From contig NZ_JMLK01000007.1 of assembly GCF_000686725.1 (NCBI RefSeq), positions 309,470 to 373,469 on the forward strand: a DNA stretch of 64,000 nucleotides. The letters are read 5' to 3'. The DNA is from Clostridium akagii DSM 12554. Its GTDB lineage: Bacteria > Bacillota > Clostridia > Clostridiales > Clostridiaceae. The notes beneath the pieces are model-generated. The model saw only the letters and a list, made by a program, of their open reading frames with translations, ran no database searches and was not told the origin of the DNA. A program made the position numbers and the translations under genes. Below are positions 8,711 through 18,087 of this stretch, piece by piece. Within the stretch, counting starts at the first letter, position 1; each line of letters starts with the position of its first letter.

Positions 8711-9589
8711 TTATTTGTTGAACTTTCTTCTATAGTCACATTTTTGACATAGAGGTTCAACCACATTTCTATTGGAAAAACCATCATATAATGCATTTGA
8801 CCGCTTATTTTCTATAATTTCATCAAAGTGACTATGTTGTATATTACCTAAATTAATTATGCCTTCACCATCAAGACAACAAGGAACTACGCTGCCATCC
8901 ACTAGAATAGCAACTTGATCCCTTAGCCCATAACAAAAACCACATACATTTCCATCGCTTTCATTTATGTCAGGCCAATTAAAAAGTGAGGACTGATTTA
9001 GATAGATGTTTGGAGCAAGGGTTATACCACGAGCTATGCCTAGCTTTTCTTTTATCTTGTAATCAAGATTAAAAGTATCTTCTATTTGTCTAAGAATGTA
9101 CTTATTAGTTTCTTCACTAAGGTTAATGTTGTTGTCCTCACTTAGATTCCATAACCTAAGGGAAGAGATTATATTTGTATTTTTTGAGGCTTCTTTGGCA
9201 AAGATTAAAATATCATCTAAATATTTTTCTTTAGTGGTGGTTTTTAGGTTTGCATCAAAGCTATGAAGTGAAAAATTCACTTGCCTTAAAGCAGGTTTAT
9301 TTAGCATTAGTTCCTTTGAACTTTCTATAAGTGTGCCATTGGTAGTTATATTTACTTTATAACCATAAGCATATGCCATATCTAAAAATGTACCTAGTAG
9401 CGGATGCATACAAGGTTCTCCTTTAACATGAAAATATATTTGATCAGAATAATTTTTTATTTCACTTAGTATTTTTTCAAATAGTTCAATTTTCATAAAT
9501 TCAGGATTACGTTCTGAACTGGGACAAAATTCGCAATTTAAATTACAAACATTAGTTATTTCTATATAAGTCTTCTTAAATTTTTTCAT
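8711..9589 (-). CDS. Radical SAM protein with SPASM-like C-terminus
   Basis: The 292-residue protein has the CNLNCEFC radical SAM motif near residue 14, which binds a [4Fe-4S] cluster. It also has the GEP motif (KGEPCMHPLLG) and a C-terminal cluster-binding segment with CGFCYG, CCLDGEG and CQKCDYRR. SPASM/twitch proteins modify peptides or proteins, or mature enzymes. No substrate peptide gene is recognisable beside it, so its target is unknown. AGGAGATTTT lies upstream of its ATG, and it is transcribed alone. Confidence 0.85.
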   Translation of the reverse strand: MKKFKKTYIEITNVCNLNCEFCPSSERNPEFMKIELFEKILSEIKNYSDQIYFHVKGEPCMHPLLGTFLDMAYAYGYKVNITTNGTLIESSKELMLNKPALRQVNFSLHSFDANLKTTTKEKYLDDILIFAKEASKNTNIISSLRLWNLSEDNNINLSEETNKYILRQIEDTFNLDYKIKEKLGIARGITLAPNIYLNQSSLFNWPDINESDGNVCGFCYGLRDQVAILVDGSVVPCCLDGEGIINLGNIQHSHFDEIIENKRSNALYDGFSNRNVVEPLCQKCDYRRKFNK

Positions 9590-9726
9590 TAGTAAAATCT
9601 CCTCGTATTGAATAAAGTGTTATACTTAACGTCAAGTAGATAAAAAATCATGTTACTATGCAAATCATATTATAAGAAATATAATTATTATTAGCAAGAA
9701 AAATAATATATGTGGAGGGTTCAAAT

Positions 9727-10740
9727 ATGAAAACTTTTGAAGAATATAGCATAAAATCACTAAAACTTAAAAATAGAATAGTAATGCCACCTATGTGCAT
9801 GTATTCAGCAGATAATTCTGGCAATGTAAATGATTTTCACATTAATCATTATACTACAAGATCTTTAGGCGGAGTTGGGTTTATAATAGTTGAATCAACA
9901 GGAATAACACCTAATGGAAGAATTAGTGACAATGATTTAGGCATATGGGATGATAAACATATAGAAGGTTTAAAAACTTTAGTACAAGGTGTAAAAAAAT
10001 ATGGTGCTAAAATAGGAATACAATTAAATCATGCAGGTAGAAAATACCTGGGTAGTTCTGGACAGCCTTTAGCGCCTAGTGCTGTTAGTTATGATGAAAA
10101 GTATAAGCTACCTAAAGAGCTTACTAAGCTTGAAATAAAGGAAATTATATTGAAGTTTAAAGAGGCAGCAGTTCGAGCAGATAAAGCAGGGTTTGATGCC
10201 ATAGAAATACATGCTGCACATGGATATTTAATAGATCAATTTTTATCTCCACTTTCTAATTTAAGACAAGATGGGTACGGCAAAACTACAGAAAATAGAG
10301 CTAGATTTTTAAAGGAGATTCTTGTGGCAGTAAAGGAAGTTTGGCCTAAAGGAAAACCAATATCTTTAAGAGTATCCGCTGAAGATTATAAAAAAGGTGG
10401 AATGTCAACGAAAGAAATGGTTCAAATTATAAATATAGTGAAAGAATATGTGGATGTTGTACACGTTAGTTCCGGTGGACTTGTTCCGGCACATATAAAT
10501 CTTTATCCAGGTTATCAGGTGAATTTTTCTGAGACTATAAAAAGGGAGTGTAATATCCCAACTATAGCAGTAGGATTAATAACGGAAATAGATATGGTAG
10601 AAGAGATACTATCAAACCGAAGAGCTGATTTAGTTGCTTTAGGAAGAGAGTTACTAAGAAATCCTTTTTGGGTACTTAATAAAGCAAAGGAAAAAAATAT
10701 AGATATTGAGTTGCCAGAACAATATAAACGCGCTTTTTAG
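9727..10740 (+). CDS. NADH:flavin oxidoreductase, old yellow enzyme family (YqjM-like)
   Basis: The protein of about 337 residues is an FMN-binding TIM-barrel ene-reductase. Seen are KNRIVMPPMCMYSAD near the N-terminus, where YqjM-type enzymes have their flavin-tuning Cys, then QLNHAGRK, the active-site EIHAAHGYLIDQFLSP and a C-terminal GRELLRNPFW phosphate-binding segment. The ATG at 9727 follows GGAGGG at good spacing. The GTG at 9712 is part of that site. It reduces activated C=C bonds with NAD(P)H. The physiological substrate is unknown. Confidence 0.92.
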   Translation: MKTFEEYSIKSLKLKNRIVMPPMCMYSADNSGNVNDFHINHYTTRSLGGVGFIIVESTGITPNGRISDNDLGIWDDKHIEGLKTLVQGVKKYGAKIGIQLNHAGRKYLGSSGQPLAPSAVSYDEKYKLPKELTKLEIKEIILKFKEAAVRADKAGFDAIEIHAAHGYLIDQFLSPLSNLRQDGYGKTTENRARFLKEILVAVKEVWPKGKPISLRVSAEDYKKGGMSTKEMVQIINIVKEYVDVVHVSSGGLVPAHINLYPGYQVNFSETIKRECNIPTIAVGLITEIDMVEEILSNRRADLVALGRELLRNPFWVLNKAKEKNIDIELPEQYKRAF

Positions 10741-10813
10741 TGGATAGTGACAAGAAAATACTGGATTTTTGTGAAATGTTTTTAATTTCTAGGATAATGT
10801 TAAGTACTTCTAT

Positions 10814-10853
10814 CTTTGCATAGCAATATTATAATATTGCAAGAGATGCAAAG
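10814..10853 (+). promoter_or_regulatory. Nested palindrome overlapping the ferritin-like gene's RBS
   Basis: CTTTGCAT (10814-10821) and ATGCAAAG (10846-10853) form an outer inverted repeat. They flank a perfect 18-base palindrome GCAATATTATAATATTGC (10823-10840). The 3' outer arm includes the first bases of the ribosome-binding site AAAGGAG. It could be a repressor operator or an RNA hairpin that hides the start site. Confidence 0.5.
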
Positions 10854-10865
10854 GAGATGAACTAC

Positions 10866-11360
10866 ATGGATAAATCCTGTTTTAGGGTAAACTTACCATA
10901 CCCTGAGGTATGTATTGATAGAAAAAATAAATGCTATGCTGCTTTACTTTTAGACAATTACGCATCTTGTGTTAGTGAATATACAGCCATCGCACAATAT
11001 ATTTATGCTCATCTTGTCACTTGTAATGAATGCATTCAAGATGTATTTTTAGGGATTGCCCAGGTGGAAATGTGTCACTTAGCTTTACTTGGAGATGTTA
11101 TTGTTGATTTGGGGGTTAAACCTAAATTTATTAGTGGTTGTGGTGAAACTTGGTGTAGTAGTTTTGTACCTTATGGTTGTAGTACGGAAGAAAGGCTAAA
11201 GCTTGCAATAAACAGTGAATACCAGGCAATACTTCAGTATGAAAAGCATATCGTAAAAATAAAAAATTGTAGCATACAAAATCTTTTAGAAAGAATTATT
11301 TTGGATGAAAAACTTCACGTGAAAATATTTAAAGAACTACTATGTGAATATCAGCATTAA
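10866..11360 (+). CDS. Ferritin-like di-iron protein
   Basis: The protein of about 164 residues has the four-helix ferritin-like pattern: a Glu in SEYTAIAQYIYAH, then EMCH, then a Glu in SEYQAILQYEKH, then DEKLH. These supply two Glu and two ExxH metal-binding sets. It resembles clostridial rubrerythrin/bacterioferritin-like or CotJC-like proteins, but lacks a rubredoxin domain. It is unusually Cys-rich for its size (about nine Cys). The start at 10866 suits GGAG nine bases upstream. An earlier in-frame ATG at 10857 overlaps that site. A role in iron or peroxide handling is inferred. Confidence 0.8.
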   Translation: MDKSCFRVNLPYPEVCIDRKNKCYAALLLDNYASCVSEYTAIAQYIYAHLVTCNECIQDVFLGIAQVEMCHLALLGDVIVDLGVKPKFISGCGETWCSSFVPYGCSTEERLKLAINSEYQAILQYEKHIVKIKNCSIQNLLERIILDEKLHVKIFKELLCEYQH

Positions 11361-11371
11361 TATTGGGTTTA

Positions 11372-11406
11372 GAGTAGTACCAGGAAATGGTGCTACTCTT
11401 TTTTAG
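11372..11406 (+). terminator. Terminator of ferritin-like gene
   Basis: GAGTAGTACCA pairs with TGGTGCTACTC around a five-base loop and is followed by TTTTTT. Confidence 0.85.
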
Positions 11407-11499
11407 TCTAACTAGTTCACAAATTAATATAAATAGAGGAATTAAATCTATGGAATATGCTTAAAATAAATTCAAGTATTTTTGTTAGGGTGTGGTAAA

Positions 11500-12549
11500 T
11501 TGAAAAATAAAGCAATTCATTATTTACTAATAATAAACTTGGTACTTTTGGCATTGATGTTTTTAAGCAAAATGCAATTTTTAAGAAAGCTTGTTATAAC
11601 TGTGGATAAAACGGTTATAATTCCATTATTTTTATCTATTTTAATATATTATATAATAAGACCTCTAAATCTAATTTTTATTCATAAAGGAATAAGTTAT
11701 GGAAAATCTAGTATGTTAACTCTGCTTATTTTCATATTTATTTTAAGTGGTGTTGGAGCTTATTTTGGAAAATATATTTATGAACAATTTTATCAAATAA
11801 GCAGTGAGCTTATTGAAATAATAAATGATAAAAACAAGATACATGAAACAATAAAATGGATAGATAATTTTATAAATTTGAATGAAATGTATTCTTTGTT
11901 AACTGGTATGGTGAAGGGATATATGGGTAGCTTAGGACAAATAACCAAAAAGGTAGTAGGATATTTTATGAATACCTTTTCTGCTGTGCTACTAATAATA
12001 ATAATGGTGTACTATTTATTATGTGATGGTCATAAGCTCCATGATAAAATATTGGTGGTTACAAAAGATAATAATAAGAAAAAATTAATATCCAAACTGC
12101 TAAATGATAGTGATGATATATTAAATCATTATGTTACAGGTCAAGCTAAAGTAGCATTGTCACTAGCAATGTTGATTTTTATTGGGTATAAAATAATAGG
12201 GATGCCAGATGCAATCTTGCTTGCCTCTATAACTTTTATTTTAGCATTTATACCATTTGTAGGATTTTTTATAGCAATGATAATTCCAGTAGTTATTGCA
12301 GTGAGCATGGGGATATCTATGCTTATAAAACTTATGGTTGTGTTTATAGTTGTTCAAACCTTAAAAGGAAGAGTTGTTGTACCTATAGTCATGTCTAAGA
12401 GCATGAATATACATCCATTAACAGATATAATTTTAGTAATACTTGCAGTGGCAGTGTTTGGACCTTTTGCTGCTTTTGCAGTGGTTCCAGTATATGCAAT
12501 CTTAAAAAATATAGTTTTGACTATGAGTGGAAATAATCAAAACATTTAG
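11500..12549 (+). CDS. AI-2E family transporter (YtvI/PerM-like)
   Basis: The protein of about 349 residues has seven to eight hydrophobic segments and the family layout: two N-terminal helix pairs, a soluble central stretch (about 90-160), and a C-terminal block with GQAKVALSLAMLIFIGYKIIGMPDA, ILAFIPFVGFFIAMIIPV and KSMNIHPLTDIILV. Members act as quorum-signal exporters or ion/proton transporters, so no substrate is assigned. The likely start is the TTG at 11500 after AGGGTG. A TTG at 11482 is possible but lacks a site. Confidence 0.82.
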   Translation: MKNKAIHYLLIINLVLLALMFLSKMQFLRKLVITVDKTVIIPLFLSILIYYIIRPLNLIFIHKGISYGKSSMLTLLIFIFILSGVGAYFGKYIYEQFYQISSELIEIINDKNKIHETIKWIDNFINLNEMYSLLTGMVKGYMGSLGQITKKVVGYFMNTFSAVLLIIIMVYYLLCDGHKLHDKILVVTKDNNKKKLISKLLNDSDDILNHYVTGQAKVALSLAMLIFIGYKIIGMPDAILLASITFILAFIPFVGFFIAMIIPVVIAVSMGISMLIKLMVVFIVVQTLKGRVVVPIVMSKSMNIHPLTDIILVILAVAVFGPFAAFAVVPVYAILKNIVLTMSGNNQNI

Positions 12550-12627
12550 ATAGAACTATGTTTTAGTGTTACCCACATGTGTAAAGTTGCATATATTATA
12601 GTGAGATCAAAAAAAAGGAGAAAAACC

Positions 12628-13149
12628 ATGTATTACTGTAATTACTACAGACATCAGGAGCCAGAAGGAACATACAATGAGAACAGCGACGAATTTTACA
12701 ATGACTATGATTCACAGCAATATGACGATTTTGAGATTCCACCTTTCTGCCCATATAGATATTCTTATTCTGAAGAGGGTGAAAGGGGTAGACAGACTGG
12801 CCCAGGCTATCCAGTATACCCTGGAAGTCAGCAGCATGGATCACATCACCAATCGCCTCCAAGACCACCACAAGGACAACATCAAGGATCACCTCCAGGA
12901 CCACCACCAACAAAAGCACCTGTTAAATCACAAAAGAGTGGTGAAGCAAATCTAAAGGCTGTTGATCCAGGTGCATTAAGACCTTGTATATATAGATATG
13001 TTTATATTTGGCCTAGAAGAGGGAAATCCTTTTGGGCTTGGCTTACCTATATAGGCAGAGAGTCTGCATCAGGTTATAAGTGGAATGGTCATAGATGGAT
13101 ATACTTTGGAATTGATTTAAGGGATATTCAAAGTTTTCAATGTTATTAA
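12628..13149 (+). CDS. Clostridial hypothetical protein with Pro/Gln/His-rich linker
   Basis: The protein of about 173 residues begins MYYCNYYRHQ after AAAGGAG. It has an acidic, Tyr-rich N-terminus, a low-complexity Pro/Gln/His/Gly segment (about residues 60-110) and an aromatic C-terminal domain (RPCIYRYVYIWP, FWAWLTYIG, GYKWNGHRWIYFG). I do not recognise a named family. The architecture, a sticky disordered linker before an aromatic domain, suggests a surface or spore-coat role, but this is conjecture. Confidence 0.75.
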   Translation: MYYCNYYRHQEPEGTYNENSDEFYNDYDSQQYDDFEIPPFCPYRYSYSEEGERGRQTGPGYPVYPGSQQHGSHHQSPPRPPQGQHQGSPPGPPPTKAPVKSQKSGEANLKAVDPGALRPCIYRYVYIWPRRGKSFWAWLTYIGRESASGYKWNGHRWIYFGIDLRDIQSFQCY

Positions 13150-13222
13150 AATATACTTTTAAAAATTTTACCATCATATAGTTACATTTATATGGTTTAG
13201 TAAGTTGACTTTTAAGACTCAA

Positions 13223-13337
13223 TTTATTAAGATAAATAGATAAAGTATCTTAATAAAATAACTAATCCGTGCGTTAATCTATTTTTCATTCAGATTGCTA
13301 GAGTGAAACCTCCACCTAGGTTGGAAGTTTCACTTTA
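13223..13337 (+). terminator. Two consecutive hairpins between genes
   Basis: TTTATTAAGATA/TATCTTAATAAA forms a first stem (13223 on). AGTGAAACCTCC/GGAAGTTTCACT forms a second at about 13301-13337. They lie downstream of the hypothetical gene and upstream of the DUF815 gene. The second is terminator-like but lacks a strong T run. Confidence 0.5.
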
Positions 13338-13410
13338 TAATGTTATCCGAATGTTAGTTCATAAAATCACCTTTTTCACAATAAAATGAAAAATTAATTG
13401 GGGGACAAGA

Positions 13411-14745
13411 ATGTTTGAAATTAAAAGTTCTAAACTAGCATTAAATACAATTTCTATTTATAGAAACTTACTAGAGGATACCGTGATTAAAAAGCTTAAA
13501 GCATTACTTGATTATATTAGTGGTGATGAGAAGCAGCTATCTATAGTTCTTGATCTTTATAATGAATTTTTTTATAATTTAGCTCAAAGTGAGGCAAACT
13601 CTTTAGAAGAACATATTATAGATAAAATTTTATTTGATGAAAATCCATTTTCTAAGGGATTTGATAACTATAAGCCAAGTAATAAAAGAGATTTCATAAA
13701 AGCAGCAGTACATATAGATTTAGAAAATCTTCAGCTACTATCAAGAGTAAATCCTAGGACTATTAAAAACTACTTATCAAGTTATTTTAGTGAAAATGAA
13801 TTCAAATATATTATTCAAAAATTACCCGAATGGACTGCTAAATGTTCAGAGTGTAATACAGATGATTATCCAGAACATATAAATATTATAAAGAAAAAAT
13901 TATGTGTTGCAAGTAGTTGGTCAGAATTTACAGAGGAGCTTGAAGTCTTCCATAAAAACTATGGTTATGGAGCATTTGCTGAGTATAGGGCTTTTGTTTG
14001 GGAGCGCGCAAATGGAAAAGGTTACTTTAATGGAATAAAGAAGCCAGATTCAGTTGAAATAGAAGATCTTATTGGATATGAGGTAGAGAGATCTGTAATT
14101 ATAGAAAATACAGTGCAATTTCTAAATGGATATTCTGGAAATAATGTGCTTTTACATGGGGATAGAGGAACCGGAAAATCATCAACGGTAAAAGCAATAT
14201 TAAATAAGTATTATACAGAAGGACTTAGAATGATTGAAGTTCCAAAGGCTTATCTTACAGACTTTCCTGACATAATAAGAAATTTAAAGGATAGAACACA
14301 GAGGTTTATAATTTTTGTAGATGACCTAGTGTTTGGCGATGATGAAGAGAGTTACACAGCACTTAAGGCAATACTAGAAGGAGGTCTTGAGAGTAAATCT
14401 TCAAATATTTTAATATATGCCACTTCTAATAGAAGACATCTGGTAAAAGAATATTTTAGTGAGAGGTTAGGAAATAATGGCGAAGAAGTTCATTCTGGAG
14501 ATAGCGTTCAAGAAAAACTATCTCTTGCAGATAGATTTGGTATAAACGTTGTATTCTCTTCACCAGATCAGAAAAAATATTTAGAAATTGTGGACGGCAT
14601 TGCAGCAAAAAGAAATCTGAATATTGATAGAGACGTTTTGCATAGTGAAGCTAAAAAATGGGAACTTTGGTATAATGGTCGTTCCGCAAGAACAGCTAGG
14701 CAATTTGTGGATTGGATAGAGGGACAGGGGACAAGTGAGAAGTGA
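13411..14745 (+). CDS. DUF815-family AAA+ ATPase
   Basis: The 444-residue protein has an N-terminal helical region (1-200) and a C-terminal AAA+ module with Walker A GDRGTGKSST (about 250-259), Walker B FIIFVDDLVF (about 305) and a sensor-1-like ATSNRRHL. The block DLIGYEVERSVIIENTVQFL precedes the P-loop, as in DUF815 proteins. The family is widespread in Firmicutes but its cellular role is unknown. The gene stands alone after GGGGGAC. Imperfect 14-base repeats (GACAAGTGAGAAGT) lie across its stop codon. Confidence 0.85.
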   Translation: MFEIKSSKLALNTISIYRNLLEDTVIKKLKALLDYISGDEKQLSIVLDLYNEFFYNLAQSEANSLEEHIIDKILFDENPFSKGFDNYKPSNKRDFIKAAVHIDLENLQLLSRVNPRTIKNYLSSYFSENEFKYIIQKLPEWTAKCSECNTDDYPEHINIIKKKLCVASSWSEFTEELEVFHKNYGYGAFAEYRAFVWERANGKGYFNGIKKPDSVEIEDLIGYEVERSVIIENTVQFLNGYSGNNVLLHGDRGTGKSSTVKAILNKYYTEGLRMIEVPKAYLTDFPDIIRNLKDRTQRFIIFVDDLVFGDDEESYTALKAILEGGLESKSSNILIYATSNRRHLVKEYFSERLGNNGEEVHSGDSVQEKLSLADRFGINVVFSSPDQKKYLEIVDGIAAKRNLNIDRDVLHSEAKKWELWYNGRSARTARQFVDWIEGQGTSEK

Positions 14746-14846
14746 CAGGTGAGAAGTTAAAATCGTTAATTTTCATAGAGTGATTTTATGGAATTAAGAA
14801 AAAAACGCCTATTTAAAATATAAAATACAATAATAGCTAAAAACCA

Positions 14847-14875
14847 TTGACAACAATACTTTTACGTAATAAAAT
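14847..14875 (+). promoter_or_regulatory. SigA promoter of ilvB
   Basis: TTGACA (14847) and TAAAAT (14870) are separated by 17 bases. The leader of about 120 bases contains a 10-bp hairpin (14926-14952) with only a weak T run. No T-box or leader peptide rich in branched-chain codons was found. Confidence 0.65.
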
Positions 14876-15003
14876 TTGTTAAAAATAAGTAAAGTTATAG
14901 TTAGTGAAATATAGAAGTATGTATATCCTTCATCCTTATCTGGGGATGAGGGAATTTTATATATCATGAAATTAGACATGTTGAAAAAATAGGGGGTTTT
15001 TAA

Positions 15004-16674
15004 ATGAGATTGAGTGGGGCTGAAATCACAATAAAACTTTTAGAGAGATTAGGGATAGATGTTATTGCTGGAATTCCCGGTGGAACAAATCTTCCACTTT
15101 ATGATGCAATGTATAGTAGTGGAATAAAACACATATTAGCCAGACATGAACAAGGTGCTGCGTTTATTGCCCATGGGATAGCTCGGTCAACAGGAAAGGC
15201 AGCAGTATGCTTTGCAACATCTGGTCCAGGAGCAACAAATCTTTTAACTGGAATTGCTGATGCAAAACTTGATTCTGTGCCAATAGTTGCTATAACAGGT
15301 CAAGTGTCCTATGACTATGTGGGAACTGATTCTTTTCAAGAAGTGGACACATACGGGCTAACAGTACCAATAACAAAACATAATTTTTTTGTCAGATCTG
15401 CTGAGGAACTTTTTCATGTTATTCCTGAAGCTTTTAAAATTGCAGAAGAAGGCAGAAAAGGACCTGTTTTAGTTGATATCCCTAAAAATGTGCAAACAGA
15501 AGAGGTAGAATTTGAAAAATGGCCTGAACTTAATGTTGAAATCCAGATTAATACTATTGATGAAGCGTTAATTAAAGAAGCTGCAAAGATGATAAATGAT
15601 TCAGATAAACCAATTTTATATATTGGTGGTGGAATTACAAATTCAGATTCTTCAGAAATTTTGTATAAGTTTGCAAAAAAGAATAATATACCAGTAGTTA
15701 CAACAATAATGGGCCTTGGTACTTTTCCAATAGAAGATCCTCTTTATATTGGAATGCTTGGAATGCATGGTGAAAGATATACTAACTTACTCTTAAATGA
15801 AGCAGATCTTATACTTGCGTTTGGAGTTCGTTTTGATGATAGAGCAGTTGGAAATATAAATAAATTTTGTCCTGAAGCTAAAATAATTCATGTGGACATA
15901 GATGATGTAGAAATAGATAAAATAAAAAAAGCCAATCTATCAATTTGTGCAGATATAGCCAAAGTCATGGAAAAAATCATAGATTTCATTGACAATAATA
16001 ACAGAAAAACTTGGATAACACATATACAAGACAAAAAAAATAAAATGCCAATATCTTTGCCTAAGGATAAGGATGAATTTCATCCAATAAATATAATTAA
16101 AATGGTAAGCAATTTAGCTCCAGATGATGCTTTAATTACCACAGATGTTGGGCAACATCAGATGTGGGTTGTGAAAACATATCCATTTAAACACCCCAAA
16201 ACACTTTTAACATCTAGTGGACTTGGAACTATGGGTTTTGGTCTTCCTGCAGCAATTGGTGCAGCAATTGCAAATAAAGATAAAACTATAATTTGTTTTT
16301 CTGGTGATGGATCGTTTTTGATGAATATTCAAGAACTTGCTACTTTGGCAGACTTGCAGCTAAACGTAAAAATAATAATACTAAACAATGGACATTTGGG
16401 TCTTGTAAGACAGCAACAACAATTGTTTTACCATGAGCATTATATGGCATCAAAATTTGCTACAAGTCCAGATTTTGCAGTTATAGCAAAGGGATTTGGA
16501 ATTAATGGATATAATATTAAAAAAGATGAGAGACCATTCGAAGTATTTAAGAAGATGTTTAGTGAAAAAGGACCATATTTAATAAATATACCAATTGAAG
16601 AATTTGAGAATGTAGTACCAATGGTAGTGCCTGGAGCAGGTATTTCTGAAATGGTAGGTGGTGAAATAATATGA
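15004..16674 (+). CDS. ilvB: Acetolactate synthase large subunit
   Basis: The 556-residue thiamine-diphosphate enzyme makes acetolactate (or acetohydroxybutyrate) for valine, leucine and isoleucine synthesis. Visible are the N-terminal ThDP-binding Glu region (HEQGAAFIAHGIARSTGK), SGPGATNLLTGIADA, a central FAD-type domain and the metal/ThDP motif GDGSFLMNIQELATL ending in NN. It overlaps the small-subunit gene by four bases (ATGA), so the two are translationally coupled. The presence of that regulatory subunit supports the anabolic form rather than catabolic AlsS. Confidence 0.92.
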   Translation: MRLSGAEITIKLLERLGIDVIAGIPGGTNLPLYDAMYSSGIKHILARHEQGAAFIAHGIARSTGKAAVCFATSGPGATNLLTGIADAKLDSVPIVAITGQVSYDYVGTDSFQEVDTYGLTVPITKHNFFVRSAEELFHVIPEAFKIAEEGRKGPVLVDIPKNVQTEEVEFEKWPELNVEIQINTIDEALIKEAAKMINDSDKPILYIGGGITNSDSSEILYKFAKKNNIPVVTTIMGLGTFPIEDPLYIGMLGMHGERYTNLLLNEADLILAFGVRFDDRAVGNINKFCPEAKIIHVDIDDVEIDKIKKANLSICADIAKVMEKIIDFIDNNNRKTWITHIQDKKNKMPISLPKDKDEFHPINIIKMVSNLAPDDALITTDVGQHQMWVVKTYPFKHPKTLLTSSGLGTMGFGLPAAIGAAIANKDKTIICFSGDGSFLMNIQELATLADLQLNVKIIILNNGHLGLVRQQQQLFYHEHYMASKFATSPDFAVIAKGFGINGYNIKKDERPFEVFKKMFSEKGPYLINIPIEEFENVVPMVVPGAGISEMVGGEII

Positions 16675-16961
16675 TTACAGAAAACTATGTAATAAAATTA
16701 ATAGTTAACAATCATCCAGGAGTTATGTCTCACATTGTAGGACTATTCTCTAGAAGGGCTTTTAATTTAGAAGGTATAATATGTTCAGAGATAGGTGATA
16801 GTAACACCAGTCAAATGTATTTATTAATAAAAAATGATGAGAGAACAGAACAGATAATAAAACAACTGGAGAAGTTGTATGATGTTTTAGATGTTTCACT
16901 ACATGCTGAAGATCAATACCCAATTTTCAATAAATTAGATAACGAACTAGGCAAGCTATAG
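16671..16961 (+). CDS. ilvN: Acetolactate synthase small (regulatory) subunit
   Basis: This 96-residue protein is essentially a single ACT domain (VNNHPGVMSHIVGLFSRRAFNLEGI), which binds valine and feeds back on IlvB. Its length matches the short E. coli IlvN class rather than the IlvH class of about 160 residues. Its start codon overlaps the ilvB stop. Confidence 0.9.
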   Translation: MITENYVIKLIVNNHPGVMSHIVGLFSRRAFNLEGIICSEIGDSNTSQMYLLIKNDERTEQIIKQLEKLYDVLDVSLHAEDQYPIFNKLDNELGKL

Positions 16962-17012
16962 GTAAAAAGTTAAGACTATTTTTCCTTGGTGTAAAATAGT
17001 AATATAAACATA

Positions 17013-17060
17013 AGAAGAGGTATTACAGTAGAGTCTGGTTTCTACTGTAATACCTCTTCT
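17013..17060. terminator. 20-bp perfect hairpin between ilvN and gpmA
   Basis: Two perfectly complementary 20-base arms (17013-17032 and 17041-17060) enclose the loop GTCTGGTT between convergent genes. T runs are weak on both sides, so it may terminate or simply protect both mRNA ends. Confidence 0.7.
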
Positions 17061-17089
17061 GCAAATTTAAAATCAAAGTAATATTTACA

Positions 17090-17860
17090 CTACTTTTCAA
17101 TAATAGTTTTGTAATCTTCCACTTTTTTTGGTATGTCAGCAGAAATAATTTCTTCAGGTAATTCACCATCCATACCTAAATAATAGTGGCGTATTGGTGA
17201 TAAATCTTCATTTAATTCATAAACAAGAGGAACACCAGTTGGTATGTTTAAATTAGCTATTCCATTTCCAGGAATTTTATCAAGATATCTTACAAGCGAC
17301 CTTAATGTATTTCCATGAGCAGCTATAATAATTTTTTTTCCCAGCTTTATTTCAGGAACAATAAACTCATGCCAGTATTCAATTACTCTTTTTTGAGTAT
17401 CATCAAGATTTTCAGTAACAGGTATTTCTTCTTCCTTTAAGTCATGATATTTAGCTTCATTACCTGCATATCTCTCATCGGTTTTTTCCAGTGATGGTGG
17501 TCTTACGTCTACAAATCGTCTCCATTTGTGAACTTGCTCATCTCCATATTTTTTAGCGGTTTCAGCTTTGTTTAAACCTTGAAGTGCACCATAATGTCTT
17601 TCATTAAGTTTCCAGGATTTATATACAGGTATCCATAAAAGATCTAATTCTTCTAAAATAGAAGAAAGTGTTTTTATTGCTCTTTTTAAAACTGAAGTGT
17701 AAGAAATATCAAACAAATAATTATTGCTTTTTAATATCTTTCCTGCGTGTTTTGCTTCTTCTAGACCTTTTTCAGATAAATCTACATCTGTCCAACCGGT
17801 GAATCTATTCTCTTTATTCCATTCACTTTCACCATGTCTAATTAAAACTAATTTTGTCAT
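17090..17860 (-). CDS. gpmA: 2,3-bisphosphoglycerate-dependent phosphoglycerate mutase
   Basis: The 256-residue enzyme interconverts 3- and 2-phosphoglycerate in glycolysis. It has the phosphohistidine motif [10 protein letters not shown] with the catalytic His near residue 9, [37 protein letters not shown] and the second His in [15 protein letters not shown]. Length and motifs match cofactor-dependent GpmA. Clostridia also commonly carry the independent enzyme GpmI, so this may be a second route. GGAGGG precedes the ATG. Confidence 0.95.
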   Translation of the reverse strand: MTKLVLIRHGESEWNKENRFTGWTDVDLSEKGLEEAKHAGKILKSNNYLFDISYTSVLKRAIKTLSSILEELDLLWIPVYKSWKLNERHYGALQGLNKAETAKKYGDEQVHKWRRFVDVRPPSLEKTDERYAGNEAKYHDLKEEEIPVTENLDDTQKRVIEYWHEFIVPEIKLGKKIIIAAHGNTLRSLVRYLDKIPGNGIANLNIPTGVPLVYELNEDLSPIRHYYLGMDGELPEEIISADIPKKVEDYKTIIEK

Positions 17861-18016
17861 AAAAATCCCTCCTGGTAACTTTATATATTTATTTTTATAA
17901 TGTGTGTTATAAAATATTGTAGCTTCTTTATATAAATTCTATACAATTGACATAGAGATTACAAGAGATAATAATTATTATTAAAAATAAAAATTTTATA
18001 GTTTAAATTAAAATTC

Positions 18017-18045
18017 TTTACACAGAACATATGTTCGTATATAAT
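18017..18045 (+). promoter_or_regulatory. SOS promoter with LexA box
   Basis: TTTACA (18017) and TATAAT (18040) are spaced by 17 bases. The perfect LexA/DinR palindrome GAACATATGTTC (18025-18036) lies between them, so LexA would block RNA polymerase directly. It drives the Y-family polymerase operon. Confidence 0.88.
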
Positions 18046-18087
18046 ATAATTAATTGGATAAAAATATGTAACAACAGGGTTTAATAT

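Noticed and set aside
12596..12955. Overlapping frames on both strands at the Pro/Gln-rich gene
   Set aside because: They come from the repetitive linker of the real gene and lack plausible sequences or start sites.
14880..15003. Branched-chain leader peptide or T-box before ilvB
   Set aside because: No frame rich in Leu/Ile/Val codons with a ribosome site and no T-box motif were found; only a modest hairpin exists.
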